A stretch of DNA of 57,763 nt from assembly GCA_905479475.1 (NCBI GenBank), contig CAJQMT010000023.1:1-57763 (forward strand), read 5' to 3'. The first letter of the stretch is position 1; each line of letters begins with the position of its first letter. The notes beneath the pieces were generated by a model. The model was not told where the DNA came from. It did no database searches and saw nothing but the letters and a program-made list of their open reading frames with translations. This DNA comes from an uncultured Flavobacteriaceae bacterium. Its GTDB lineage: Bacteria; Bacteroidota; Bacteroidia; Flavobacteriales; Flavobacteriaceae. Of the stretch, positions 8,987 to 17,708 are shown in pieces. A program made the translations under genes and the position numbers.

Positions 8987-10591
8987 ATGAATAAAATAAG
9001 CTCCACACTTTTGCTAATTATAACTCCTTTGGTTGCCTTTTCGCAAGAAATGTCGATTGATGAAAAAATTGAATCAGGTTTCAAGCCTTTTGCAGATTGG
9101 GTAGGTTCTATTGTATTTTACGCAATTGATATTTCTGGACAAGACGTGCCTATTGTTCTTATTGTTCTGTTACTAGCAGCCTTGTTTTTTACCCTGTATT
9201 TTAAGTTTGCAAATATCAAATTATTAGGAGTCGCTATCCGTGCGGCAAAAGGAAAGTACGACGCAGTGGACCATCATTCTGTGGGAGTAGTTGCAGGTGA
9301 GCCAACTCCTGGAGGAGATGTGTTTGAAAGTCCACAGGCGGAGGGAGTTGTTGGAGAGGTGACGCATTTTCAGGCGTTGACGGCAGCCTTGTCTGCAACG
9401 GTAGGTCTTGGTAATATTGCTGGAGTTGCTGTGGCGATAGCTATTGGAGGTCCCGGAGCAACATTGTGGATGATTTTGGCGGGTTTTTTAGGAATGTCTA
9501 CGAAATTGGTAGAAGCGACTTTGGGTGTTAAATATCGCGAAGTGGGCGAAGATGGGAAAATTTATGGAGGACCGATGTATTACCTAAAAGAGGGCTTGAA
9601 AGAAAAGAATTTAAAGGGTCTGGGAAAGGTATTGGCGTTTCTATTTGCCATTTTTGTAGTAGGAGGTTCTTTTGGTGGAGGAAATATGTTTCAATCCAAT
9701 CAAGCTGCGGCGCAGTTGAAACTTCTTTTTGGTGTTGAGAACGGATTTTGGTTTGGTTTGGTAATGTCCTTTTTAGTAGGAGTTGTCATTATCGGAGGAA
9801 TCAAAAGAATCGGTCAGGTGACGGAAAAGGTAGTGCCTTTTATGGGAATAATTTATGTGGGAGCTGCCTTGGTGATTTTGGGGATGAATTTTGATGCGAT
9901 CCCTCAGGGAATCGGGCAAATATTTGAAGGGGCTTACAGCGGTGAATCTGTGATAGGTGGTGTTATTGGAGTCATGATTCAAGGTTTTCGACGCGCAGCG
10001 TTTTCAAACGAAGCGGGCGTTGGTTCTGCGTCTATTGCACATGCAGCTGTAAAAACTCGTTTTCCTGCAAGTGAGGGGATTGTAGCTTCTATCGGGCCAT
10101 TTGTAGATACGGTTTTAATTTGTACCATGACTGCTTTGGTGATTGTGGTGACCAATATTAAAAGTAATTTGTTTGCTTATGGAAATCTGGATTCTGGAAA
10201 TAATGTGATTATGAATGCAGATGGAGCGCATTTGGGCGGGGTAGATTTGACCTCTGTTGCTTTTGATTCTGCGATTCCTAATTTTTCGATCATTCTTACC
10301 ATTGCCGTTATATTGTTTGCTTTTTCAACTATGTTGTCATGGTCTTATTACGGATTGCAGGGTTGGAAATATTTATTTGGAAAAGGTAGGCTTGCAGATT
10401 TGATTTACAAATCTTTGTTTTTAATTTTTGTTGTGATAGGTGCTTCGTCTAGTTTGAACTCTGTGGTAGAATTCTCAGATGCCATGATTTTTGCCATGGT
10501 TTTTCCGAATGTGATAGGTCTGTTATTGTTGACTCCAAAAGTAAAAATGGAGCTGCAACGCTATTTAAAGGCGATACGATCTGTTGAATGA
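8987..10591 (+). CDS. Sodium:alanine/glycine symporter (AGCS family)
   Basis: 534 residues with about ten hydrophobic segments, matching the AGCS (AlsT/DagA) family that imports alanine or glycine with Na+. Family signatures are visible: GLGNIAGVAVAIAIGGPGA (about 140), GGPMYYL (about 195), and AAFSNEAGVGSASIAHAA (about 340). The N-terminus (MNKISSTLLLIITPLVAFSQ) looks like a signal peptide and is an extension before the first core helix, as often seen in flavobacterial members. The gene is preceded by 123 bases without a clear terminator and followed 13 bases later by the helix-hairpin-helix gene, suggesting co-transcription. Substrate preference cannot be read from sequence. Confidence 0.93.
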   Translation: MNKISSTLLLIITPLVAFSQEMSIDEKIESGFKPFADWVGSIVFYAIDISGQDVPIVLIVLLLAALFFTLYFKFANIKLLGVAIRAAKGKYDAVDHHSVGVVAGEPTPGGDVFESPQAEGVVGEVTHFQALTAALSATVGLGNIAGVAVAIAIGGPGATLWMILAGFLGMSTKLVEATLGVKYREVGEDGKIYGGPMYYLKEGLKEKNLKGLGKVLAFLFAIFVVGGSFGGGNMFQSNQAAAQLKLLFGVENGFWFGLVMSFLVGVVIIGGIKRIGQVTEKVVPFMGIIYVGAALVILGMNFDAIPQGIGQIFEGAYSGESVIGGVIGVMIQGFRRAAFSNEAGVGSASIAHAAVKTRFPASEGIVASIGPFVDTVLICTMTALVIVVTNIKSNLFAYGNLDSGNNVIMNADGAHLGGVDLTSVAFDSAIPNFSIILTIAVILFAFSTMLSWSYYGLQGWKYLFGKGRLADLIYKSLFLIFVVIGASSSLNSVVEFSDAMIFAMVFPNVIGLLLLTPKVKMELQRYLKAIRSVE

Positions 10592-10604
10592 TCATTGAGA
10601 TCCT

Positions 10605-11408
10605 ATGAAAAAACAGCTTCTTTTCGATTATGGCAGGCGCGAACGGAATGGAGTGCTTTGCTTGTTTTTTTTAGTGCTCTGCGTGTCGGTTTGGAGGAGC
10701 TCTTCGTTTTCGTTGTTTTTTGAAAAAGAAAAAGTAGCGGTCTGTTTTGAGGGTAATCAGAATCCAAATATTTCAAAAAAAAATCAGATGTACAACTACA
10801 ATCCAAATTTCATCAATGATGAATATGGATATCGTTTGGGCATGTCTGTAGAGGAAATTGATCGTTTGCTATTCTATCGTTCTCAGAAGAAGTGGGTGAG
10901 ATCTTCGAAAAAATTCCAAGAAATTACGCTCGTTTCTGATTCTCTGTTAATAATACTGTCACAACATTTTAGATTTCCTTCTTTTAAAGAAACAAGCCAT
11001 CTTGTTTTAAAAAAAGATCTGAATACAACTACGGCAAAGGAACTTCAATCTGTGTATGGTTTAGGCCCGGTTTTATCTAAACGAATTGTGCGATACAGAA
11101 AGCGTTTGGAAGGATTTTCGATGGAAAAACAGCTAAAAGAAGTTTGGGGATTGAAGCCTGAAGTTGTCGTACGAATTTTGCGAAAATTTGAAATCAAAAA
11201 AGTACCCACTATTGAAAAAATAAACATCAATACGGCAAGCTTCAAAGAGGTGCTTTCTATCGTGTATTTGGACTATTTGCAGACGCGAGCGATTTTTAAA
11301 TATAAGAATGCAATAGGGGAAATAAAATCGTTGGACGAATTGAAAAAAATAGAGGGCTTTCCTTTAGAAAAATATGACAGAATAGTTTTATATTTGCAAG
11401 CTCAATAA
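10605..11408 (+). CDS. Helix-hairpin-helix (ComEA-like) protein
   Basis: 267 residues. The N-terminal ~45 residues hold one hydrophobic membrane segment (LCLFFLVLCVSVW). Two helix-hairpin-helix units follow, each opening with the LNxxxxxEL or INxAxxxE pattern and a GLGP or GFP turn: about 125-160 (LNTTTAKELQSVYGLGP) and about 203-265 (ININTASFKEVLSIVYL). A third, less regular unit sits between them. HhH pairs bind DNA backbone non-specifically, and ComEA uses them to pull DNA in during transformation. This protein resembles that family, but a competence role is only inference. It lies between the symporter and the acyl-CoA dehydrogenase. Confidence 0.8.
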   Translation: MKKQLLFDYGRRERNGVLCLFFLVLCVSVWRSSSFSLFFEKEKVAVCFEGNQNPNISKKNQMYNYNPNFINDEYGYRLGMSVEEIDRLLFYRSQKKWVRSSKKFQEITLVSDSLLIILSQHFRFPSFKETSHLVLKKDLNTTTAKELQSVYGLGPVLSKRIVRYRKRLEGFSMEKQLKEVWGLKPEVVVRILRKFEIKKVPTIEKININTASFKEVLSIVYLDYLQTRAIFKYKNAIGEIKSLDELKKIEGFPLEKYDRIVLYLQAQ

Positions 11409-11446
11409 AATACAAACAGTATTCTATTTTAAAGACCCTAGAGAAT

Positions 11447-12589
11447 ATGGACTTCAGTTATTCGGAAACACAAGAAATGATCGCGAAATCAGCACGTGAT
11501 TTCTCAGAGCAGTTTATTCGCCCGCACATTATGGAATGGGATGAGGCGCAAGTATTTCCAATCGATTTGTTTCGTAAAATTGGAGAGATGGGTTTTATGG
11601 GAATCATGGTTCCTGAAAAATATGGTGGGTCTGAATTAGGGTACCACGAGTACGTAACAGTGATAGAGGAAATAGCGAAGGTTTGTGGGTCTATTGGTTT
11701 GTCCGTAGCGGCTCACAATTCTTTATGTACGGGTCATATTTTACAGTTTGGTTCTGAAGAACAAAAGAAAAAATGGTTGCCGAAATTGGCTTCAGGTGAA
11801 TGGATAGGTGCTTGGGGTTTGACCGAGCATAACACGGGATCGGACGCTGGAGGAATGAGTACGACGGCTGTTAAAGATGGAGATTATTATGTGCTAAATG
11901 GTGCTAAAAATTTTATCACACATGCTATCAGTGGCGATATTGCCGTGGTGATTGTACGGACAGGGGAAAAAGGAGATTCCCATGGGATGACTGCTTTCGC
12001 AATTGAAAAAGGAACGGAAGGATTTACTTCAGGAAAAAAAGAAGATAAATTAGGAATGCGTGCTTCTGAAACAGCAGAATTGGTTTTTTCAAATTGTCGC
12101 GTACATAAAGACAATATTTTAGGGGAGATTGGAGAAGGGTTTATTCAGTCTATGAAGATTCTGGATGGAGGAAGAATATCTATCGGAGCCTTGTCTCTTG
12201 GAATTGCAAAAGGTGCCTACGAAGCAGCATTGAAATATTCGAAAGAGAGAGTGCAATTCGGAAAACCTATTGCGTCTTTTCAAGGAATTTCTTTTAAATT
12301 GGCAGACATGGCGACAGAAATTGAGGCGTCAGAATTGCTTATTCACAAAGCAGCTTCTTTGAAAAACGCCAACAAGTCCATGACAAAAATTGGTGCGATG
12401 GCAAAAATGTATGCTTCAGAATGTGCTGTTCGTACCACAAATGAAGCAGTTCAGATTCACGGGGGGTATGGCTTCACAAAAGATTATCCCGTAGAAAAAT
12501 TCTTTAGAGATGCTAAATTGTGTACGATTGGAGAAGGAACTACGGAAATTCACAAGGTGGTTATTTCAAGAAACTTACTGAAAGAATAG
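11447..12589 (+). CDS. Acyl-CoA dehydrogenase
   Basis: 380 residues, the family's normal length. It oxidises an acyl-CoA at the alpha-beta bond using FAD and passes electrons to ETF, in fatty-acid or branched-chain amino-acid breakdown. Visible are the FAD and substrate motif AWGLTEHNTGSDAGGM (about 125-140), the C-terminal HGGYGFTKDYPVEKFFRDAK motif and the catalytic glutamate in IGEGTTEIHK near residue 363, the position typical of short-chain (butyryl-type) enzymes. Exact chain-length specificity is uncertain. The preceding gap of 38 bases is short, so it may share a transcript with the HhH gene. Confidence 0.95.
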   Translation: MDFSYSETQEMIAKSARDFSEQFIRPHIMEWDEAQVFPIDLFRKIGEMGFMGIMVPEKYGGSELGYHEYVTVIEEIAKVCGSIGLSVAAHNSLCTGHILQFGSEEQKKKWLPKLASGEWIGAWGLTEHNTGSDAGGMSTTAVKDGDYYVLNGAKNFITHAISGDIAVVIVRTGEKGDSHGMTAFAIEKGTEGFTSGKKEDKLGMRASETAELVFSNCRVHKDNILGEIGEGFIQSMKILDGGRISIGALSLGIAKGAYEAALKYSKERVQFGKPIASFQGISFKLADMATEIEASELLIHKAASLKNANKSMTKIGAMAKMYASECAVRTTNEAVQIHGGYGFTKDYPVEKFFRDAKLCTIGEGTTEIHKVVISRNLLKE

Positions 12590-12671
12590 TCCCTTGAAGT
12601 GTGTGCTTTTTTGAAAAGGTGTCCGAAGATTTATTTTTCACGAAATAACTTTTTAGTTTTGAAATAAGTTG

Positions 12672-12679
12672 TATTTTTG
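12672..12679 (+). promoter_or_regulatory. Candidate -7 element for rpsU
   Basis: TATTTTTG matches the Bacteroidota -7 consensus TAnnTTTG. No TTTG or TTG lies at the usual 17-21 base distance upstream; the nearest, at 12658, is only 10 bases away. If used, it gives an rpsU leader of about 115-120 bases containing a small hairpin (GACTT gtt AAGTC, around 12728-12740) ahead of the strong ribosome binding site. Confidence 0.35.
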
Positions 12680-12789
12680 CAGACCAAATAAAACAATAAA
12701 TAACTATTGTGAGGTTTTTATTTAGACTTGTTAAGTCAATTTTAAATAAATATTTCACAAACAAACATATTAAAGAGAGTACGATGAGA

Positions 12790-12798
12790 GGAGGTGAT
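12790..12798 (+). promoter_or_regulatory. Extended Shine-Dalgarno sequence of rpsU
   Basis: GGAGGTGAT ends 5 bases before the rpsU ATG (12804) and is complementary over nine bases to the conserved anti-Shine-Dalgarno end of 16S rRNA. None of the other start sites I inspected in this window has such a match. In Flavobacterium the anti-SD is masked on the ribosome by a pocket that includes bS21, so ribosomes lacking bS21 should prefer this site. That makes it a likely autoregulatory element for rpsU. Confidence 0.85.
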
Positions 12799-12803
12799 AC
12801 ACA

Positions 12804-13001
12804 ATGTTAATTATACCTATTAAAGAAGGAGAGAATATCGATAGAGCGTTGAAACGTTTCAAAAGAAAATTCGATAGAACGAAAACAATGCGTCAATTGC
12901 GTGAGCGTCAACATTTCACAAAACCATCTGTTGCCAATCGTAAGCAAAATATCAAAGCAAAATACATCCAACGATTGAGAACTAACGAAGAATTGAGTTA
13001 G
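12804..13001 (+). CDS. rpsU: 30S ribosomal protein bS21
   Basis: 65 residues, basic, matching Bacteroidota bS21 from end to end (MLIIPIKEGENIDRALKRFK then RQLRERQHFTKPS). bS21 sits at the 3' end of 16S rRNA on the small-subunit platform. In Flavobacteriia it helps hide the anti-Shine-Dalgarno. The start is fixed by an unusually strong ribosome binding site 5 bases upstream. A perfect rho-independent terminator follows 20 bases after the stop, so most transcripts should be monocistronic even though the recombinase gene lies just downstream. Confidence 0.97.
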   Translation: MLIIPIKEGENIDRALKRFKRKFDRTKTMRQLRERQHFTKPSVANRKQNIKAKYIQRLRTNEELS

Positions 13002-13021
13002 TAATTTTGCAAAGAGATTCG

Positions 13022-13055
13022 AAAGCCTGTTACTTTTAAGTAACAGGCTTTTTTT
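13022..13055 (+). terminator. Rho-independent terminator after rpsU
   Basis: Perfect inverted repeat AAAGCCTGTTACTT / AAGTAACAGGCTTT with a two-base loop (arms 13022-13035 and 13038-13051), running into a seven-base T-tract. It ends the rpsU transcript. Confidence 0.9.
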
Positions 13056-13114
13056 ATGGCCTCGTTTTACGAAAATAAAATGTAGTTTTGTAGTAGGTAC
13101 TCACTTTTTAAAAT

Positions 13115-14005
13115 ATGGATCGTATTGACTTTCGTTTTTTAGAATACATTGAATTGGAAAAAAAATATTCCAAGCATACAGTTCTTGCTTACAAAAATGA
13201 TTTGGCCGAGTTTCAAGAGTTTTGCAAAACACAGGATCAATTGAGTGAATTGGGTACGGTGGTTTATGCTCAGGTCAGAAGTTGGATTGTTTCCTTGGTG
13301 AATTCAGGTGTTACGAATAGAACGGTGAACAGAAAAGTGAGCTCGTTGAATTCTTTTTTTAAGTTTTTGATAAAGACAGAGCAAAGGGCTGTAAATCCAC
13401 TGGCGAACCACAAAGCATTGAAAGTTGGTAAGAATATACAGGTTCCTTTTTCTGAAAAAGAAATGAACGAGGTGCTGGAAAAAGAAATTGATGAAAGTGA
13501 TTTCGTGCAATTGAGAGATGCTTTGTTAGTGATGATTTTGTATGCCACGGGCATGCGAAGAGCTGAGCTGATGGATTTGACACTAGACGCCGTTGATTTG
13601 TCGAACAGTACTTTTAAAGTTTTGGGGAAAAGAAATAAAGAGCGGTACGTTCCTATGCTAAAATCAGTAAAGAAAAGATTGTTTGCTTATTTAAAACTGC
13701 GAGAAGAACAAGCTTTTGACAGTGTGTATCTTTTTGTGACGAACCGAGGAAATAAAATGTATGGAACGCTTGTTTATCGGATAATAAATCTGTATTTTAG
13801 GGGAGTATCAACAAAGGTAAAAAGAAGCCCCCATGTCATAAGACATTCATTTGCTACGCATTTATTGAATGAAGGGGCTGACTTGAATTCGGTGAAGGAA
13901 TTGCTAGGGCATTCTAGTTTAGCCTCAACTCAAGTCTACACGCATACCAGTTTGGATCATTTAAAACAAGTGTATAACCAAGCTCACCCTAGGAGTAAAA
14001 AATAG
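13115..14005 (+). CDS. Tyrosine recombinase, XerC/XerD-like
   Basis: 296 residues, the standard Xer length. An N-terminal SAM-like DNA-binding domain (about 1-85) is followed by the catalytic domain with Arg in TGMRRAEL (about 150), HxxR in HVIRHSFATHL (about 243-246), GHSS with the second His, and the nucleophile Tyr in STQVYTHTS near residue 276. Xer recombinases resolve chromosome dimers at dif during division. The setting between rpsU and raiA/tuf, with no phage genes or att repeats nearby, supports a housekeeping Xer protein rather than a mobile-element integrase. Whether it is the XerC or XerD partner cannot be decided here. raiA begins 6 bases after its stop. Confidence 0.93.
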   Translation: MDRIDFRFLEYIELEKKYSKHTVLAYKNDLAEFQEFCKTQDQLSELGTVVYAQVRSWIVSLVNSGVTNRTVNRKVSSLNSFFKFLIKTEQRAVNPLANHKALKVGKNIQVPFSEKEMNEVLEKEIDESDFVQLRDALLVMILYATGMRRAELMDLTLDAVDLSNSTFKVLGKRNKERYVPMLKSVKKRLFAYLKLREEQAFDSVYLFVTNRGNKMYGTLVYRIINLYFRGVSTKVKRSPHVIRHSFATHLLNEGADLNSVKELLGHSSLASTQVYTHTSLDHLKQVYNQAHPRSKK

Positions 14006-14011
14006 AATTAC

Positions 14012-14317
14012 ATGAAGGTATTTGTTCAATCTGTAAATTTCAATGCAGATAAAAAATTAGTGGATTTTGTAGAAAAAAAAGCGATGGGTCTTGAAAAGTA
14101 TCACGACAAAATTATCGACGCAGAGGTGTTTTTGAAAGTTCAAAAAACCAGTGAAAAAGAGAATAAAATAACGGAACTCAAAATCAATATTCCGGGCAGT
14201 GAATTGATCGTTAAAAAAGAGACCAAAACCTTTGAGGAAGGAATTTCTATCGTAGTGGATTCTATGAAAAGACAACTGAAAAAATCCAAAGAAAAAGAGC
14301 GTGAATTTCAGCATTAA
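14012..14317 (+). CDS. raiA: Ribosome hibernation factor, HPF/RaiA family (short form)
   Basis: 101 residues of the short HPF/YfiA type (no C-terminal dimerisation domain). It starts MKVFVQSVNFNADKKLVDFVEKK and ends in a lysine-rich tail. These proteins bind the decoding channel of the 30S subunit in starved or stationary cells and block translation, either protecting 70S ribosomes (YfiA) or promoting 100S dimers (HPF). Which activity applies is not visible. It begins 6 bases after the Xer gene, so the two are almost certainly one transcription unit, just upstream of the tRNA-tuf operon promoter. Confidence 0.92.
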   Translation: MKVFVQSVNFNADKKLVDFVEKKAMGLEKYHDKIIDAEVFLKVQKTSEKENKITELKINIPGSELIVKKETKTFEEGISIVVDSMKRQLKKSKEKEREFQH

Positions 14318-14343
14318 AAAAAAGTGAAAATAAACTCAAAAAG

Positions 14344-14375
14344 TTTGTCGTAATAAAATAAACTTTATACATTTG
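14344..14375 (+). promoter_or_regulatory. Bacteroidota-type promoter of the tRNA-tuf operon
   Basis: TTTG at 14344-14347 and TACATTTG at 14368-14375 are separated by 20 bases. Both boxes match the Bacteroidota sigma consensus exactly (TTTG, about 19-20, TAnnTTTG). Transcription would start around 14382, some 35 bases before the first tRNA. It is the best-matching promoter in the window and stands at the head of the tRNA-tuf-secE-nusG-rpl-rpo series. Confidence 0.8.
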
Positions 14376-14416
14376 CAGTCCGTTAGAAATAATGGGCTGC
14401 TTTTTTATGGGCAAAA

Positions 14417-14490
14417 GCCGATGTAGCTCAGCTGGCTAGAGCAGCTGATTTGTAATCAGCAGGTCGTGGGTTCGAGTCCCTCCATCGGCT
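14417..14490 (+). tRNA. tRNA-Thr (anticodon TGT)
   Basis: 74 bases folding as a standard cloverleaf: acceptor arms GCCGATG / CATCGGC, D-loop region TAGCTCAGCTGGCTAGAGC, anticodon stem CTGAT / ATCAG around TGT, T-arm with GGTTCGAGTCC. CCA is not encoded. It is the first of four tRNAs before tuf. A 183-base AT-rich spacer with no gene separates it from tRNA-Tyr. Confidence 0.97.
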
Positions 14491-14673
14491 CAATAGAAGA
14501 GCCTATCGGTGTTTTTAGAAGTAAAAACAAAAGATCAGATAAGGTTTTAAATTTTATCTGTTTTGTTGGGCAAAATAACCCGGCGATATGTGGTCCAGAA
14601 AAAAATAGTAACGAAAAGCTTTTTTATTTCTGTGTAAACAGAGAAAAAATGTTTTGTTCTTTGAATAATGATT

Positions 14674-14754
<81 letters not shown>

Positions 14755-14805
14755 CAATTTTTTAGTTTTGAAAAAAATTAAAAAAGGGATTTGACAATAA
14801 AAAAC

Positions 14806-14878
14806 GCGAAAGTAGCTCAGTTGGTAGAGCGTCAGCCTTCCAAGCTGAATGTCGCCGGTTCGAACCCGGTCTTTCGCT
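14806..14878 (+). tRNA. tRNA-Gly (anticodon TCC)
   Basis: 73 bases, acceptor arms GCGAAAG / CTTTCGC, anticodon stem TCAGC / GCTGA around the loop CTTCCAA, T-arm GGTTCGAACCC. CCA is not encoded. It is the third tRNA in the tuf operon. Confidence 0.97.
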
Positions 14879-14892
14879 CTGAGTCAAATTAG

Positions 14893-14964
14893 GCCGGTGT
14901 AGCTCAGAGGTAGAGCGTTTCCTTGGTAAGGAAGAGGTCACGGGTTCAATTCCCGTCATTGGCT
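14893..14964 (+). tRNA. tRNA-Thr (anticodon GGT)
   Basis: 72 bases, acceptor arms GCCGGTG / CATTGGC with two G-U pairs, anticodon GGT in the loop TTGGTAA, T-arm GGTTCAATTCC. CCA is not encoded. It lies 64 bases before tuf. Confidence 0.96.
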
Positions 14965-15028
14965 CAAAGAAAATTTAAAAGTAGAGTATAAATAAAAAGT
15001 ATATAACTAAGAATTAAAATTAATAATC

Positions 15029-16213
15029 ATGGCTAAAGAAACTTTTGACCGCTCGAAACCACATTTAAATATTGGTACAATTGGGCACGTAGATCACGGT
15101 AAAACTACACTAACTGCTGCTATTACTAAGGTATTAGCTGACGCAGGTCTTTCTGAAGTAAAAGACTTCGATCAAATTGACAACGCTCCAGAAGAAAAAG
15201 AAAGAGGAATCACTATCAATACTTCTCACGTAGAGTATCAAACAGCGAATCGTCACTATGCACACGTTGACTGTCCAGGTCACGCGGATTACGTAAAGAA
15301 CATGGTAACAGGTGCAGCTCAGATGGATGGAGCTATCTTGGTAGTTGCTGCTACTGATGGACCAATGCCACAGACGAGAGAGCACATTTTGTTAGGAAAA
15401 CAAGTTGGAATTCCAAGAATTGTTGTTTTCATGAACAAAGTAGATTTAGTGGATGACGAAGAATTGTTAGAATTGGTTGAGATGGAAGTAAGAGAATTGC
15501 TTTCTTTCTACGACTATGATGGTGATAATGGACCAGTAATCGCTGGATCTGCATTAGGTGGATTGAACGGTGAGCCAGCTTGGTCTGAAAAAATTATGGA
15601 ATTGATGGCTGCTTGTGATGAGTGGATTGAAGAGCCTTTGAGAGAAGTGGATAAAGACTTTTTGATGCCTATTGAGGACGTATTCTCAATTACAGGTCGC
15701 GGTACAGTAGCAACTGGACGTATCGAAACTGGTATTGGGAACACAGGAGATGCTGTTGATATCATCGGTATGGGAGCTGAGAAATTGACTTCTACAATTA
15801 CAGGTATCGAAATGTTCCGTCAAATCTTGGATAGAGGAGAAGCTGGTGATAACGCTGGTATCCTTTTGAGAGGTATTGAAAAATCTGAAATCAAAAGAGG
15901 AATGGTAATCTGTAAGCCAGGTTCTGTAACTCCACACGCGAAGTTCAAAGCTGAGGTGTATGTATTGAAAAAAGAAGAAGGTGGACGTCATACTCCATTC
16001 CATAACAACTACCGTCCACAGTTTTACGTACGTACAACGGATGTAACAGGTACAATTAACTTGCCTGATGGAGTTGAAATGGTAATGCCAGGAGATAACT
16101 TGACAATTACTGTAGATTTACACCAACCAATTGCAATGAACGTTGGATTACGTTTTGCAATCCGTGAGGGAGGTAGAACTGTAGGTGCAGGTCAGGTAAC
16201 TGAAATCTTGTAG
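15029..16213 (+). CDS. tuf: Elongation factor Tu
   Basis: 394 residues, the usual length. This GTPase delivers aminoacyl-tRNA to the ribosome. G1 is GHVDHGKTT (about 18-26), G3 [12 protein letters not shown] (about 80), G4 NKVD (about 135) and G5 GSAL. Domains 2 and 3 follow with [13 protein letters not shown] and the C-terminal [17 protein letters not shown]. The ATG at 15029 is preceded by an A-rich stretch with no Shine-Dalgarno. Codon choice is visibly biased as expected for a highly expressed gene. Four tRNAs precede it and a hairpin plus tRNA-Trp follow. Confidence 0.99.
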   Translation: MAKETFDRSKPHLNIGTIGHVDHGKTTLTAAITKVLADAGLSEVKDFDQIDNAPEEKERGITINTSHVEYQTANRHYAHVDCPGHADYVKNMVTGAAQMDGAILVVAATDGPMPQTREHILLGKQVGIPRIVVFMNKVDLVDDEELLELVEMEVRELLSFYDYDGDNGPVIAGSALGGLNGEPAWSEKIMELMAACDEWIEEPLREVDKDFLMPIEDVFSITGRGTVATGRIETGIGNTGDAVDIIGMGAEKLTSTITGIEMFRQILDRGEAGDNAGILLRGIEKSEIKRGMVICKPGSVTPHAKFKAEVYVLKKEEGGRHTPFHNNYRPQFYVRTTDVTGTINLPDGVEMVMPGDNLTITVDLHQPIAMNVGLRFAIREGGRTVGAGQVTEIL

Positions 16214-16235
16214 TAAAATACAAACAATCATAATT

Positions 16236-16273
16236 ACGAGGTGATTCACTTTTTTGGTGGTCACCTCGTTTTT
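16236..16273 (+). terminator. Hairpin with short T-run between tuf and tRNA-Trp
   Basis: Inverted repeat ACGAGGTGA (16236-16244) / TCACCTCGT (16261-16269) followed by five T, ending immediately at the first base of tRNA-Trp. It could terminate part of the tuf transcripts, or mark a processing site that frees the tRNA. The short T-tract makes full termination doubtful. Confidence 0.6.
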
Positions 16274-16346
16274 ACGGGCGTAGCTCAGTTGGTAGAGCAC
16301 TGGTCTCCAAAACCAGGTGTCGAGAGTTCGAGTCCCTCCGCCCGTG
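16274..16346 (+). tRNA. tRNA-Trp (anticodon CCA)
   Basis: 73 bases, acceptor arms ACGGGCG / CGCCCGT, anticodon stem CTGGT / ACCAG around TCTCCAAA, T-arm AGTTCGAGTCC. The 3' CCA is not encoded. It lies between tuf and secE, a common position for tRNA-Trp in bacteria. Confidence 0.97.
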
Positions 16347-16451
16347 CATTGAGATATTGACAAGATATGTTCAGTATTGAAATATAAAATAGCAGTGTTG
16401 TTCAAAAGTATTCGTAGGATATTTTGTAAAGCTGCATAAAAAATAGAAACA

Positions 16452-16643
16452 ATGAGTGTTGTAAAATATATCAAAGAGTCCTTTGAGGAGTTGAATACAA
16501 ATATGACCTGGTTGCCAAAAGCGGAAGCGCAAAAGTCGGCCATTGTTGTAGCGATTTTTACGGTAATATTTGCTTTGGCGGTGTTTGCTGTAGATACAGT
16601 TTTTCAAAACGGTTTGGATGGATTTTTTAACATATTTAATTAA
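16452..16643 (+). CDS. secE: SecE, preprotein translocase subunit
   Basis: 63 residues with one membrane helix (about 30-50, AIVVAIFTVIFALAVFAVD) after a short amphipathic helix (SFEELNTNMTWLPKAEAQ). The length and the conserved W-P motif fit single-span SecE, which clamps SecY in the inner-membrane translocon. nusG starts 5 bases after its stop, the conserved secE-nusG pairing. Confidence 0.95.
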   Translation: MSVVKYIKESFEELNTNMTWLPKAEAQKSAIVVAIFTVIFALAVFAVDTVFQNGLDGFFNIFN

Positions 16644-16648
16644 TTAAG

Positions 16649-17200
16649 ATGGCTGATTCTGTAAAGAAGTGGTATGTTGTTAGAGCAATAGGTGGTCAAG
16701 AAAACAAGGTGAAGTCCTATATTGAAACTGAGATTTCGAGATTAGGATTGTCAGATTATGTTGATCAAGTATTGGTTCCTACAGAAAAAGTTATACAAAT
16801 ACGTAACGGAAAGAAAGTAAATAAAGAACGTATTTATTTTCCAGGTTACATCATGGTTGAAGCGAACCTTTCGGGAGAGGTGCCTCACGTAATTAAATCT
16901 GTGACAGGTGTCATTGGTTTTTTAGGAGAAACCAAAGGAGGGGAACCAGTACCTTTGAGAAAGAGTGAAATCAATCGTATGCTCGGTAAAGTTGACGAGT
17001 TGGCTGTTCAAAATGACAATGTGGCGATTCCATATGTTGTTGGTGAAACGGTGAAAGTAGTTGACGGTCCTTTCAACGGATTTGATGGAGTCATCGAAAA
17101 CGTAAACGAAGAAAAGAGAAAACTCGAAGTGATGGTGAAAATTTTTGGAAGAAAAACACCGTTGGAATTGAGTTATATGCAAGTTGATAAAATATCATAA
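16649..17200 (+). CDS. nusG: NusG transcription elongation/termination factor
   Basis: 183 residues. The NGN domain (KKWYVVRAIGGQENKVKSY to about 110) binds the RNA polymerase clamp. The KOW domain (GETVKVVDGPFNGFDGVIENV, about 130-183) contacts ribosomal protein S10 or Rho. It couples transcription and translation. Part of the secE-nusG-rplKAJL-rpoBC series; the 60-base gap to rplK holds no obvious terminator. Confidence 0.98.
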   Translation: MADSVKKWYVVRAIGGQENKVKSYIETEISRLGLSDYVDQVLVPTEKVIQIRNGKKVNKERIYFPGYIMVEANLSGEVPHVIKSVTGVIGFLGETKGGEPVPLRKSEINRMLGKVDELAVQNDNVAIPYVVGETVKVVDGPFNGFDGVIENVNEEKRKLEVMVKIFGRKTPLELSYMQVDKIS

Positions 17201-17260
17201 TTGCAATGAATAATACTGTTACACATGGCTTCCACTATATGTACGTAAATTAAGTTTAAA

Positions 17261-17698
17261 ATGGCAAAAGAAGTAAGTAAAGTAGTAAAATTACAGGTTC
17301 GTGGAGGGGCTGCAAATCCATCTCCACCAGTAGGGCCCGCTTTAGGTGCTGCCGGGGTTAACATCATGGAGTTCTGTAAGCAATTCAATGCGAGAACTCA
17401 AGACAAACAAGGGAAAGTTTTACCAGTAGCAATTACTGTGTACAAAGACAAATCTTTTGATTTTGTAATTAAGACTCCTCCAGCAGCTGTTCAGATTTTA
17501 GAAGCAGCAAAAATCAAAAAGGGATCGGGTGAACCAAACCGTAAAAAGGTAGCAAGTATTACTTGGGACCAAGCGAGAGCTATTGCGGAAGACAAAATGC
17601 AAGATTTGAATGCATTTACCGTTGAATCAGGTATGAGAATGGTTGCAGGAACTGCGCGTTCTATGGGTATCACAATGAAAGGAGAAGCTCCACAATAA
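17261..17698 (+). CDS. rplK: 50S ribosomal protein uL11
   Basis: 145 residues. Conserved N-terminal motif [25 protein letters not shown] and C-terminal rRNA-binding part ending with ARSMGI. uL11 forms the base of the L7/L12 stalk on 23S rRNA. rplA begins 10 bases later. Confidence 0.99.
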   Translation: MAKEVSKVVKLQVRGGAANPSPPVGPALGAAGVNIMEFCKQFNARTQDKQGKVLPVAITVYKDKSFDFVIKTPPAAVQILEAAKIKKGSGEPNRKKVASITWDQARAIAEDKMQDLNAFTVESGMRMVAGTARSMGITMKGEAPQ

Positions 17699-17708
17699 AC
17701 TTTAAGAA

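Noticed and set aside
12784-12810. Eight-codon frame starting in the rpsU leader and overlapping the rpsU start
   Set aside because: It has no ribosome binding site of its own, and the Shine-Dalgarno lies inside it. Best seen as a by-product of the SD sequence.
13115-14005. Tyrosine recombinase as the integrase of a mobile element
   Set aside because: No direct repeats, phage or transposition genes surround it. Its length and the rpsU-raiA setting fit a housekeeping Xer protein.
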